Of a stretch of DNA of 64,000 nt, positions 20,057-28,035 are shown one piece after another. Below the pieces are notes generated by a model, which saw only the letters and a list, made by a program, of their open reading frames with translations, made no database searches and was not told where the DNA came from. A program made the translations under genes and the position numbers. Location: the NCBI GenBank assembly GCA_034926605.1, contig JAYFQV010000008.1:3667-67666 (forward strand), written 5' to 3'. Source of the DNA: CALXXL01 sp034926605. GTDB taxonomy: Bacteria > Verrucomicrobiota > Lentisphaeria > Victivallales > Victivallaceae. How positions within the stretch are numbered: the first letter of the stretch is position 1; every line of letters begins with the position of its first letter.

Positions 20057-20671
20057 TTATTCCATGAATTTGACCACTTCGGAGATCGGCCGCTTGGCCG
20101 GGCCGGTGGACGGTCGGGCCGGATAGCCGATCGGCACCACGGCCATGAATTCGCCTTCTGGTTCACCGAGGAAATTCAGGACGCTGTCCTTGATCATGTA
20201 CAAGATTCCCAGCCAGACGGTGGCCAGCCCCAGCGACGTGGCGGCCAGCAGCAGGTTTTCCACCGCCGCGGCGGAGTTCTGGATCTCCATGGTGCGGAAA
20301 AAGTCGCGGCCCTGATCCTGATCGACCTTGAACAGTTCGGTACCGTGTTTTATCAGCTCCGAAGTATTGGCAATCGCGATGACCGCCGGAGCGTTCAGGA
20401 TGCTTTTGGCTCCCATGCGCATCAATACCGATGACGGGCGCGGAAAACGGTCCACCTGTGCCGACACCAGTTTTGCCAGTTCATCTTTCTTTTCGCCGCG
20501 CAGAACGATAAAGCGCCATGACTGGCTGTTGTGGGCGGACGGCGCACAGTTGGCCGCCTCAAGCACGGTCATTATCAACTCGTCGGATACGGACCGGTCG
20601 GAATACTGCCGGATGCTGTGACGTTTCCGTATGGTCTCAATCGTACTGTTATTGAAATTGTTTTCGCTCAT
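20057..20671 (-). CDS. Nitroreductase-family flavoprotein
   Basis: A 204-residue protein with the FMN-binding nitroreductase signature: IRKRHSIRQYSDRSV at the start, APSAHNSQSWRFIV near 45 and GLATVWLGI near 145, ending PARPSTGPAKRPISEVV. These enzymes form homodimers and reduce nitro compounds, quinones or flavins with NAD(P)H. I start it at the ATG at 20671 because the 14 upstream residues (from 20713) look non-conserved, although both ribosome sites are weak. It is convergent with the GT9 gene, 7 nt apart. The substrate is not evident. Confidence 0.87.
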   Translation of the reverse strand: MSENNFNNSTIETIRKRHSIRQYSDRSVSDELIMTVLEAANCAPSAHNSQSWRFIVLRGEKKDELAKLVSAQVDRFPRPSSVLMRMGAKSILNAPAVIAIANTSELIKHGTELFKVDQDQGRDFFRTMEIQNSAAAVENLLLAATSLGLATVWLGILYMIKDSVLNFLGEPEGEFMAVVPIGYPARPSTGPAKRPISEVVKFME

Positions 20672-20806
20672 ATTTTCTTTCGTTGAAATTCCGGCGCTGT
20701 CAAGTGCCGTCATATTTAATATAGCATCGATATGGCGTATAACAAAATTTCATCAGGCCGCGTCGGCCGGCGACAACACACAAGCAGAATGGTGCGGTTA
20801 CGGACT

Positions 20807-21196
20807 TTATGCGCCGGTCTTGCGGGCCACCAGTTCGATTTCCACGCTTGCGCCCAGCGGCAGAGCGGCCACCGCCACCGTGCTGCGGGCGGGGCAGGGC
20901 GTGTTGAAGTGGGTCTGGTAGACGGCGTTCATCTCGGCGAAATCCTGCATCGAGGTAAGATAGACGTTGACTTTGATCACGTCGTCGAGCGAAAGCCCGG
21001 CTTCGGACAGTACCGCCGTCAGGTTGTTCAAGACTTGACTCGTTTGCCCGGCCACGCCTCCCTCGGCCAGTTTTCCGGTTGCGGGATCGAGCGGAGTCTG
21101 ACCGGAGAGAAACAACAGGTCTCCAGCCCAGACGGCTTGCGAATATGGGCCCACCGCTTTGGGAGCGTTCGGGCTGCTGACGATTTTACGGGTCAT
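20807..21196 (-). CDS. ridA: RidA-family imine/enamine deaminase
   Basis: A 129-residue protein of normal RidA length. Hallmarks are NAPKAVGPYSQAV near residue 10, FLSGQTPLDPATG near 35, and the C-terminal CPARSTVAVAALPLGASVEIE, whose CPARSTV segment contains the catalytic arginine. RidA hydrolyses reactive 2-aminoacrylate released by PLP enzymes. The start at 21196 has a strong GGAGT 5-10 nt upstream; the 14 codons before it are not conserved-looking. It lies near a cluster with PLP enzymes (cysK, metY), which generate such intermediates. Confidence 0.93.
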   Translation of the reverse strand: MTRKIVSSPNAPKAVGPYSQAVWAGDLLFLSGQTPLDPATGKLAEGGVAGQTSQVLNNLTAVLSEAGLSLDDVIKVNVYLTSMQDFAEMNAVYQTHFNTPCPARSTVAVAALPLGASVEIELVARKTGA

Positions 21197-21442
21197 TTGG
21201 GGACTCCTTACGGTTCGATTTTTCCGGCGGTAATTCATTTGTTAATTTAATATACCCGCCGGTATGTAAAAACAAAATCCGATGTCTGGCATTTTCCGGA
21301 ATAGAGATTATCGGGTTCGCCGCGGAATTTTATGGCACACGGTTGAAACTTTGCGGAAAAGCGGTAAATTAATAGGACATAATTTATCATCGGCCCCGGT
21401 TTGCCGCGGCGTATCTATTGCAGACGGAGGCGATTTTTTCAA

Positions 21443-22333
21443 ATGTTTTCCCTATCCGGTTGGTTTGTGCCGATCCTGATATCCGCGGTGGCCCTCGGCC
21501 TCTACGACTTATGCAAGAAACATGCGGTCGACCGCAATTCGGTGATGCCGGTGCTGTTTTTTGCAACACTGTCGGGAACGGTGTTTTTCGTTGCCGTCAC
21601 GGCGCTCACCGGCGGACTTTTCGCCGCCGCGGAATGTTCTTGGCGGGCATGGCTGCTGATCGGCGCAAAGTCGGTGCTGGTATCGGGCGGCTGGATCTGC
21701 GTTTATTACGCGATGCGCGAACTTCCGATTTCAATAGCCTCGCCGATCCGCGCCACCGCGCCGTTCTGGACTTTTATTGGTGGAATGCTGCTTTTGGGCG
21801 AGGTTCCCTCGCTGCTGCAGGGGGCGGGGATGCTGGTGATATTCGGCGGATACTATTGCTTCTCCGTGTTGGGCAGACTGGAAGGAATCAGTTTCAGCCG
21901 TCACAGAGGGATTCATTTGATTGTGGCCGGAACGTTGCTTGGCTCCGCCTCGGCGCTGTACGATAAATTCCTGCTGGGGTCGCTGGGGCTTCCCCGCATG
22001 ACCGTGCAATTCTGGTTTTCCGTTGACCTGGTGTTCGTTCTGGGGCTTGCCTATTTTATAAGAAAAACGCGGTTCCGCAGCGGCGTGCCGTTTGTCTGGC
22101 GCTGGAGCATCCCCATGACCGGCGTGCTGCTGATAGCGGCGGATTATCTGTACTTTTACGCGATTTCGATGCCGGACACCCAGATCGCGATACTTTCGCT
22201 GCTGCGGCGCTGCAGCTGCGTGGTGACGTTCGCGGCCGGATGCGCCTGCTTCCGTGATGCAAACGTGAAGCGCAAGGCCGCCGCTCTCGCATTGATCCTG
22301 CTCGGTGTCATATTGCTGGCGCTGGCAGGCTAG
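21443..22333 (+). CDS. EamA/DMT-superfamily transporter
   Basis: A 296-residue protein with ten hydrophobic segments arranged as two EamA repeats, starting MFSLSGWFVPILISAVALGLYD. The pattern fits drug/metabolite transporters, which export amino acids, nucleotide sugars or small metabolites. The start at 21443 has GGAGG 12 nt upstream; an earlier TTG start is unlikely. The substrate is unknown. It is followed by a small convergent gene 9 nt away. Confidence 0.85.
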   Translation: MFSLSGWFVPILISAVALGLYDLCKKHAVDRNSVMPVLFFATLSGTVFFVAVTALTGGLFAAAECSWRAWLLIGAKSVLVSGGWICVYYAMRELPISIASPIRATAPFWTFIGGMLLLGEVPSLLQGAGMLVIFGGYYCFSVLGRLEGISFSRHRGIHLIVAGTLLGSASALYDKFLLGSLGLPRMTVQFWFSVDLVFVLGLAYFIRKTRFRSGVPFVWRWSIPMTGVLLIAADYLYFYAISMPDTQIAILSLLRRCSCVVTFAAGCACFRDANVKRKAAALALILLGVILLALAG

Positions 22334-22341
22334 GGGCGGCG

Positions 22342-22581
22342 TCACCGTTTGAACAGCGCGCAGATTCCGACCGCGAGATTGAGCAGGAACCCGACCACGA
22401 TGGCGGCGCCGTACCAGTGCTTTTTGTCGGATTCCAAGGTCTGGACCTTGCCATCGAGAGTGTTAACCTGCTGAACCAGTCCCGGATTGCCGTCTCCGCC
22501 CCGCAGGCACTGACCGTCGGAATCCAGTTTGGTTTCTATCCTGGCAAGACGGTCGATTACATCCTGTTCGAATTTAGTCAT
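22342..22581 (-). CDS. Small coiled-coil membrane protein (XhlA-like)
   Basis: A 79-residue protein. Residues 1-50 are a charged coiled-coil (MTKFEQDVIDRLARIETKLD), and 55-75 form one transmembrane helix (GAAIVVGFLLNLAVGICALF) with a short basic tail. This resembles XhlA-type phage proteins that accompany holins. The start has GGAGTCCGG upstream, and its first 8 nt overlap the end of a 58-codon ORF. The location is outside the Mu-like prophage, so it may be a phage or tailocin remnant. Function is inferred by shape only. Confidence 0.6.
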   Translation of the reverse strand: MTKFEQDVIDRLARIETKLDSDGQCLRGGDGNPGLVQQVNTLDGKVQTLESDKKHWYGAAIVVGFLLNLAVGICALFKR

Positions 22582-22750
22582 TTTCCGGACTCCATACGGC
22601 AAGCGAGTCGGCGGTTGATAGCGGCGTTTTCTTCCGCACGGCAATGCGGCCGAGTATCCGGAGCAGCATTCGCGGAATGCGTTTGATCCCCGGTTCCCGG
22701 TGTGATTCTCCGGCAACCGCCGGAGCCATACGATTATTTTTCCTGTTCAT
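22574..22750 (-). CDS. Small basic hypothetical protein, coupled to the next gene
   Basis: A 58-residue ORF starting MNRKNNRMAPAVAGESHREP. It has AAGGA about 12 nt upstream and stops inside the start of the next gene (ATGACTAA overlap). The product is basic and has no motif. The overlap suggests that it and the XhlA-like protein form a small transcription unit. Confidence 0.4.
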   Translation of the reverse strand: MNRKNNRMAPAVAGESHREPGIKRIPRMLLRILGRIAVRKKTPLSTADSLAVWSPEND

Positions 22751-22863
22751 GGCGTATATTCCTTTTTCCTAGCCATAGTTGTCAACTTATGGCGTGTTCC
22801 GGGGATTTTTGCGGCATATGAATTTAAAGACTACCTTTTTTGTAGTTTTTATTCGGCGGCAAC

Positions 22864-22891
22864 TTGACTTTGTGGATAATGGAAGTATCTT
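22864..22891 (+). promoter_or_regulatory. Candidate promoter of the sulfur/thiamine cluster
   Basis: TTGACT and TATCTT are spaced by 16 nt, about 145 nt before cysK. I found no S-box, T-box or thiamine-box core in the leader. The rest of the 22751-23034 gap holds a weak ACTAC/GTAGT hairpin with T-run near 22831-22850 and nothing else. Confidence 0.4.
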
Positions 22892-23034
22892 ATGTTTGCT
22901 AACATGACAATAATGGTAGCTTTTTGAGGACATGTTTTTAATTGGAGGGGGAAATCATGATATGTTGTTGCAGGTCAGAAGTAATCATGGATGGATGATC
23001 TTATTGCGGGCATAAACTTGAGGAGGGCGCAACT

Positions 23035-23955
23035 ATGGAAAACATTGCGAATACGGTAGTGGAGAAAATCGGCAACACGCCTCTGGTGAGAATCAACAAA
23101 CTTGGCCGGGGCGCCGCCGAAGTGGTGGTGAAATTGGAGTCTTTCAACCCGGCCAGTTCGGTCAAAGACCGCATTGCGCTGGCGATGATCGAGGCGGCGG
23201 AAAAATCCGGCGTGCTCAAACCCGGCGGGCTGATAATCGAACCAACCAGCGGCAACACCGGCATCGGACTGGCGCTGGTGGCGGCGGTGAAGGGATACAG
23301 ACTGCTCCTCACCATGCCGGACACCATGAGCGTCGAACGCCGTAAACTGCTTCTTGCCTATGGTGCGGAGCTGGTGCTGACCGAAGGCGCCAAGGGGATG
23401 CCGGGCGCAATCGCGAAAGCGGAGGAGCTCCATGCGGCCAATCCGGGGTCGTTCATGCCTCAGCAGTTTGAGAATCCGGCCAATCCGGAGTACCACCGCC
23501 GCCACACCGCCGAGGAAATATGGCGGGACACTGACGGCCGGGTCGACGCGTTCGTGGCCGGTGTCGGTACCGGCGGAACCCTGACCGGCGTGGGAGAGGT
23601 ACTCAAACAGCGCAATCCGGCGGTGAAAATCATTGCGGTGGAGCCGGACGCCAGTCCGGTGCTTTCCGGCGGCAAACCGGGGCCGCACAGGATACAGGGC
23701 ATCGGCGCCGGATTTGTTCCAAAGGTGCTGGACACCAAGATAATCGACAGGATAGTCCAGGTTTCAGCCGAAAATGCCGGGCGTACCGCCCGCGAGGCCG
23801 CCAGGCTGGAAGGTCTGCTGATAGGCATATCTTCCGGGGCGGCCTTGTATGCGGCGCTGGAACTGGCCAAGCAGCCCGAATTCGCGGGCAAACGGATTGT
23901 GGCGCTGCTGCCCGATTCCGGAGAGCGTTATCTTTCAACCTGGTTGTTTGAATAG
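23035..23955 (+). CDS. cysK: Cysteine synthase A
   Basis: A 306-residue O-acetylserine sulfhydrylase. The PLP lysine lies in SSVKDRIA (about residue 44), the substrate-binding TSGNTG motif at about 70, the phosphate loop GVGTGGT near 178 and the ISSGAAL near 265. It makes cysteine from O-acetylserine and sulfide in the cytoplasm. The start has AGGAGG 7 nt upstream. It is the first gene of a close-packed rightward cluster with metY (16 nt gap), nadA, bioB and thi genes. The cluster is unified by sulfur and Fe-S chemistry. Confidence 0.96.
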   Translation: MENIANTVVEKIGNTPLVRINKLGRGAAEVVVKLESFNPASSVKDRIALAMIEAAEKSGVLKPGGLIIEPTSGNTGIGLALVAAVKGYRLLLTMPDTMSVERRKLLLAYGAELVLTEGAKGMPGAIAKAEELHAANPGSFMPQQFENPANPEYHRRHTAEEIWRDTDGRVDAFVAGVGTGGTLTGVGEVLKQRNPAVKIIAVEPDASPVLSGGKPGPHRIQGIGAGFVPKVLDTKIIDRIVQVSAENAGRTAREAARLEGLLIGISSGAALYAALELAKQPEFAGKRIVALLPDSGERYLSTWLFE

Positions 23956-23971
23956 AACCGAGGAGGCGCCC

Positions 23972-25252
23972 ATGACCGACAAAAAATACCATCTTGAAAC
24001 ACTTGCGCTTCACGCCGGCCAGGTTCCCGACCCGGCCACGTTGTCCCGCGCTGTGCCGGTGTATCGTACCACCGCTTACAGTTTCCGCAACTCGCAACAC
24101 GGCGCCGATCTGTTTGCTTTGAAGGAGACTGGCAATATCTACGCCAGACTGATGAATCCCACCAACGACGTGCTTGAAAAGCGGTTGGCGGCGCTCGACG
24201 GCGGCAAGGCGGCACTTACCTTGTCCAGCGGCACGGCGGCGATCTATTTTGCGATCACCAATCTGGCGAAACTGGGCGATGAGATCGTGGCCGCGAGCAA
24301 TCTGTACGGCGGCACCTTCACCCAGTTCGACGCGATTCTGCCCCAGCAGGGTATCACGGTGCGTTTCACCGCTGTGAACGACTTTGCCGAAGTCGAAGCC
24401 GCGATCAACGGCAAAACCCGCGCGATCTTCATCGAGACGGTAGGCAATCCCGGCCTGGACGTGGCCGACATCGAAGGCTATGCGGCAGTCGCGAGAAAAC
24501 ATCATCTGCCGCTGGTGGTCGATGCCACCTTTACGCCGCCCACGCTGCTGCGTCCGATCGAACATGGCGCCAACATCGTGATACATTCGCTGTCCAAGTG
24601 GATCGGCGGCCACGGCACCGGCATCGGCGGCGCGGTGATCGACGGAGGGAACTTCGACTGGAGCGATCCCAGGTTCGCGCTTTACAACGAACCCGACCGC
24701 GGCTATCACGGTCTTCGCTTCGCTCACGACCTGGGCGATTTGAATCCGCTGGCGTTCATCCTGCGTCTGCGAACCGTCGGTCTGCGGAATCAGGGGCCGA
24801 CGCTGGCGCCGGACGCGGCATGGATATTCCTGCAGGGGGTGGAGTCGCTGCCGCTGCGGATGAGAAAACACAGTGAAAACGCGCTGGCGGTGGCGGAATT
24901 TCTGAGCAGGCATCCGAAAGTGTCGTGGGTGAAGTATCCCGGACTGAACGGCGGAAAACTGGCGGAGAAGTATCTGCCGGACGGTGCCGGCGGGATGGTG
25001 GTGTTCGGCGTCCGAGGCGGCGCGACGAAGGCGCGGGAGCTGGTGGACGGCGTGGAGTTGTTCAGCATTCTTGCGAATGTCGGCGACGCGAAGAGCCTTA
25101 TCATTCATCCGGCCAGCACCACCCATTCGCAGCTTTCGGCGGAAGATCAGCGGAAGTCCGGTCTCCCGCCGGAGCTGGTGCGGCTGTCGATCGGAATAGA
25201 GCACATCGACGACATCATCGGCGCGCTTTCCGACGCGCTGGACCGGATATGA
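23972..25252 (+). CDS. metY: O-acetylhomoserine sulfhydrylase
   Basis: A 426-residue PLP enzyme of the Cys/Met-metabolism family, matching the longer MetY type (about 425-430 residues) rather than MetB (about 380). The PLP lysine is in SLSKWIGGHG (about residue 209), with YARLMNPTNDVLEKRLA near 57 and ETVGNPGLDVADIE near 155. It produces homocysteine from O-acetylhomoserine and sulfide. The ATG at 23972 has GGAGG 9 nt upstream, and cysK ends 16 nt before it. Activity on O-acetylserine is also possible in this family. Confidence 0.93.
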   Translation: MTDKKYHLETLALHAGQVPDPATLSRAVPVYRTTAYSFRNSQHGADLFALKETGNIYARLMNPTNDVLEKRLAALDGGKAALTLSSGTAAIYFAITNLAKLGDEIVAASNLYGGTFTQFDAILPQQGITVRFTAVNDFAEVEAAINGKTRAIFIETVGNPGLDVADIEGYAAVARKHHLPLVVDATFTPPTLLRPIEHGANIVIHSLSKWIGGHGTGIGGAVIDGGNFDWSDPRFALYNEPDRGYHGLRFAHDLGDLNPLAFILRLRTVGLRNQGPTLAPDAAWIFLQGVESLPLRMRKHSENALAVAEFLSRHPKVSWVKYPGLNGGKLAEKYLPDGAGGMVVFGVRGGATKARELVDGVELFSILANVGDAKSLIIHPASTTHSQLSAEDQRKSGLPPELVRLSIGIEHIDDIIGALSDALDRI

Positions 25253-25295
25253 TGCGGACGTGGTTGTCGCCCGCAATCCGGATCGGGAGATATTG

Positions 25296-26201
25296 ATGGA
25301 TATGGCAAGAGAGATCCGCCGTCTGCAAGCGATGCGTAACGCGGTGATTCTGGCTCACAATTACACCGTGCCGGAGGTTCAGGACATCGCCGATTTCGTG
25401 GGCGACTCGCTGGAACTGAGCCGCAAGGCCGCCGACTGCCGCGCGCCGGTGATCGTGTTCTGCGGGGTGAGGTTCATGGCCGAAACCGCCAAAATACTGT
25501 CGCCGGAGGCGGTGGTGCTGCACCCGAATCCCAACGCCGGGTGTCCGATGGCGGACATGGTCGGCCCGGAAGCGGTGGCGACTTATCGGAAAGCGCATCC
25601 GGATACGGTGATCGTGGCCTATGTCAACACCACCGCCGCAACGAAGACGCAGGTGGATGTCTGCTGTACATCGGGCAATGCCGAGAAGATAATCGCGGGG
25701 ATTCCGAAGGATGAAGAAATACTTTTTCTGCCCGACGCCAACCTGGGATGCAATATCGCCGGGAAGCTGAACCGCCCGATGGATTTGTGGCCGGGGTTCT
25801 GCCCGACGCACAACCGGATTTTGCCGGAACAGGTCGCGGCGGCCCGGATGGGGCATCCCGGCGCAACCGTGCTGCTGCATCCGGAATGTCTTCCGGCGGC
25901 GGCGGCGCTGGCTGATTATACGCTAAGTACCGGCGGCATGCTGAAATTCGTGCGGGAATCCGCGGAAACGGAATTCGTCATCGGTACCGAAACCGGCATC
26001 CTTCACCGTATGAAAAAGGAAAACCCGGACAAACGGTTTTATCCGCTTTCGCCGGAGCCGGTATGTCCTAATATGAAGAAGATCACACTGGAAGATGTGC
26101 TGTTTTCGTTGCAGGACATGTCCCCGCGGATCGAACTCGACCCGGAAACCATTGCCATGGCGCGTTTGCCCATCGAACGGATGCTGGCGGCGACGCCGTA
26201 A
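25296..26201 (+). CDS. nadA: Quinolinate synthase A
   Basis: A 301-residue protein of the short NadA class. It has AHNYTVPEVQDIADFVGDSLELS near the N-terminus (AHNYTVPEVQDIADF core), a first cluster cysteine in VIVFCGVRFMAETA, the catalytic HPECLP and a last cysteine in EPVCPNMKKITLEDV. NadA condenses iminoaspartate with dihydroxyacetone phosphate to quinolinate using one [4Fe-4S] cluster. An earlier GTG (25260) is open, but ATG 25296 has GGGAG just upstream and gives the usual length. No nadB is visible here, so iminoaspartate must come from elsewhere. bioB follows 9 nt on. Confidence 0.94.
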   Translation: MDMAREIRRLQAMRNAVILAHNYTVPEVQDIADFVGDSLELSRKAADCRAPVIVFCGVRFMAETAKILSPEAVVLHPNPNAGCPMADMVGPEAVATYRKAHPDTVIVAYVNTTAATKTQVDVCCTSGNAEKIIAGIPKDEEILFLPDANLGCNIAGKLNRPMDLWPGFCPTHNRILPEQVAAARMGHPGATVLLHPECLPAAAALADYTLSTGGMLKFVRESAETEFVIGTETGILHRMKKENPDKRFYPLSPEPVCPNMKKITLEDVLFSLQDMSPRIELDPETIAMARLPIERMLAATP

Positions 26202-26210
26202 AAGGAATTT

Positions 26211-27203
26211 ATGAAACTGAATCATGATATCGTCAGCGCCTATAAGGTGCTCGACGGAGAAAAAATCACCGAATCCGAAGCGATGTCGCTGACCGGAGTT
26301 TCCGGAAATGATATTCTCGACCTCGTGTCGCTGGCCAACAAGGTGCGGGACAAATTCGCGCCGAAGATCGTCGCCTGCTCGATCATCAACGCCAAGTCCG
26401 GCGTCTGTTCCCAGAACTGCAAGTTCTGCGCGCAGTCCGGCCATCATCGCACCGGGGCCGAAACCTATGCGCTGCTGCCGCCGGAAGAGATTCTGGCTTC
26501 GGCCCGGAGGATATACGACCTTGGCGTCAGGAGTTACGGCATTGTAACCAGTGGGTTTGGCTATACCGAACCGGGCGGGGAATTCAACCGGATAATTGCC
26601 GCGATGGATTTGCTGAGGCGGGAGTTGCCGGAACTGAAACTCTGCCTGTCGCTGGGGGTTTTGTCCGAAACCACCGCCCGGATGCTGGCGGAGCACGGCG
26701 CATGGCGCTACAACATGAATTTGCAGACCAACCCCGACCGCTATGCCGAACTGATTTCCGACACCCATTCGATCGTCGCCAAGATACAGACCATCCGCTA
26801 TTTGCAGAAGCACGGGGTCAGCATATGCTGCGGCGGGATACTCGGACTCGGTGAAAGCTGGCAGGATCGGGTCAAAATGGCGTTTGCCTGCCGAGACCTC
26901 GATGTGGACGGCATTCCGCTTAACGTGCTGCTGCCGATCGAAGGCACGCCGCTGGAGGATCAACCGGTGATGGATGCGGCAGACGTCGCCAAAGCCTTTG
27001 CGATTTTCCGGCTGGTCAACCCCGGCAGAATGATAAAATTCGCCGCAGGTCGCGAAACCGCGATGAAGGACTTTCAGGGCCTCCTCATGCTTGCGGGCAT
27101 GAACAGCATGATTACCGGCGGCTATCTCACCACCCGCGGGCGCAGCGTCGAGGAGGACCGCGGTTTTCTGCATCAGTTGACTCTTTTTACCGAGAACGCA
27201 TAG
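26211..27203 (+). CDS. bioB: Biotin synthase (radical SAM), variant type
   Basis: A 330-residue radical-SAM protein. The cluster motif is C66-x3-C70-x2-C73 (GVCSQNCKFCAQSG). Other family marks are YNMNLQTN near 167, CGGILGLGES near 207, AGRE near 279-282 and MLAGMNSM near 293. Aligned by hand to E. coli BioB, the [2Fe-2S] ligands C128, C188 and R260 have counterparts (C145, C206, R281), but C97 is replaced by glycine 110, and the substrate-site Asp of HNLDT is Gln. So the second cluster may differ. AAAGGA precedes the ATG. No other bio genes are nearby. The lipoyl synthase and HydE families fit less well. Confidence 0.87.
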   Translation: MKLNHDIVSAYKVLDGEKITESEAMSLTGVSGNDILDLVSLANKVRDKFAPKIVACSIINAKSGVCSQNCKFCAQSGHHRTGAETYALLPPEEILASARRIYDLGVRSYGIVTSGFGYTEPGGEFNRIIAAMDLLRRELPELKLCLSLGVLSETTARMLAEHGAWRYNMNLQTNPDRYAELISDTHSIVAKIQTIRYLQKHGVSICCGGILGLGESWQDRVKMAFACRDLDVDGIPLNVLLPIEGTPLEDQPVMDAADVAKAFAIFRLVNPGRMIKFAAGRETAMKDFQGLLMLAGMNSMITGGYLTTRGRSVEEDRGFLHQLTLFTENA

Positions 27204-27210
27204 GCCGACC

Positions 27211-27408
27211 ATGAAGATCGTTTATCAGGGCAGAGCCGCGGAAACCTCCGCCGTCACGGTGGCCGGGTTCTTGGCCGAACGTCAAATTCCGGTTCAGGCC
27301 GTGGTACTGGAACTGAATGGAGAGATATGCGGCGGCCCGGAGGCGGAGACGCGGCCTCTGTGCGAAGGAGATGTGCTTGACGCTTTTCGAATTGTTCCGG
27401 GAGGATAA
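27211..27408 (+). CDS. thiS: Sulfur carrier protein ThiS
   Basis: A 65-residue ubiquitin-like protein ending in the diagnostic Gly-Gly (RIVPGG). Its C-terminus is adenylated by ThiF and then carries sulfur as a thiocarboxylate into thiazole formation. It lies 7 nt after bioB and 4 nt before thiF, as in many anaerobe thiSFGH operons. Confidence 0.95.
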   Translation: MKIVYQGRAAETSAVTVAGFLAERQIPVQAVVLELNGEICGGPEAETRPLCEGDVLDAFRIVPGG

Positions 27409-27412
27409 TCGG

Positions 27413-28018
27413 ATGCCGGCGAATTTATATCTTTCGGAAGCGGAACGCGGCGCGTTGGAAAATGCGGTCGTGGGAATAGCGGGGGCTGGCGGATTGGGGT
27501 CGAATTGTGCAGCGCATCTGGTGCGGGCCGGAGTCAGGCGCCTGGTGATCGCCGACTTCGACACCGTGACCGAGAGCAATTTGAACCGCCAGTTTTTCTT
27601 CCGCGACCAGATCGGCTACAAGAAAATCGATGCGCTGCGGGAGAACCTTCTAAGAATCGAACCCGGACTCGAATTGGAATTACATGATTCGGAACTGAAC
27701 GCAGGCAACATTGCCGCCATATTCGAAAAGTGAGGCATTGTGGCAGAGGCGTTCGACCGCGCCGAAGCCAAGGCAATGCTGTTGCGCGAACTGCTGCCGT
27801 CCGGCAAAACGGTGGTCGCGGCCAGCGGCATTGCCGGCTGGGGAGATTCCAACACGATTACCGTGCGCCGGATCGGGCGCAATCTGGTGATGGCGGGTGA
27901 TTGCCGGTCCGCAGTGGATCCGGACGCGGGGTTGAACCCGGCTTCGCCGCGCGTAGGCATTGCTGCCGCGATGCAGGCCAACAGCATCGTGGCGATAATA
28001 CTGAAAAAAGAGCTGTAA
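27413..28018 (+). CDS. thiF: ThiS adenylyltransferase ThiF with an in-frame TGA
   Basis: Read through one TGA codon (27731-27733), this frame gives 201 residues, the normal length of the short anaerobe ThiF. Residues 1-106 contain the nucleotide-binding loop GIAGAGGLGSN, the FDTV acidic strand and SNLNRQFF arginine. After the TGA the same frame continues as GIVAEAFDRAEAKAMLL and ASGIAGWGDSN, both strongly family-like, with no shift. In relatives the TGA position is a small residue, sometimes cysteine. Possibilities are selenocysteine, a fresh nonsense change, a sequencing error, or two pieces with re-initiation at GTG 27740. The operon position between thiS and thiG is standard. GGGAGG precedes the ATG. 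Confidence 0.85.
27731..27733 (+). other. In-frame TGA within thiF, candidate recoding site
   Basis: TGA interrupts conserved coding sequence. A weak hairpin follows: GGC/GCC (27742-27744 with 27767-27769) and GGCG/CGCC (27748-27751 with 27760-27763), with an 8-nt loop starting 19 nt past the TGA. The distance suits a bacterial SECIS, but the loop lacks the usual early G, so the support is weak. Confidence 0.35.
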
Positions 28019-28035
28019 ACAGAGGAAATGCCAAC

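Noticed and set aside
22831..22850. ACTAC/GTAGT hairpin with T-run before cysK as an attenuator
   Set aside because: Only 5 bp with a 7-nt T-rich loop, and upstream of the likely promoter; too weak.
27413..28018. Genome-wide reassignment of TGA as the reason for the thiF codon
   Set aside because: TGA is used as a normal stop by many genes here (for example hcp, the ABC exporter and the NRPS), so only a local effect is possible.
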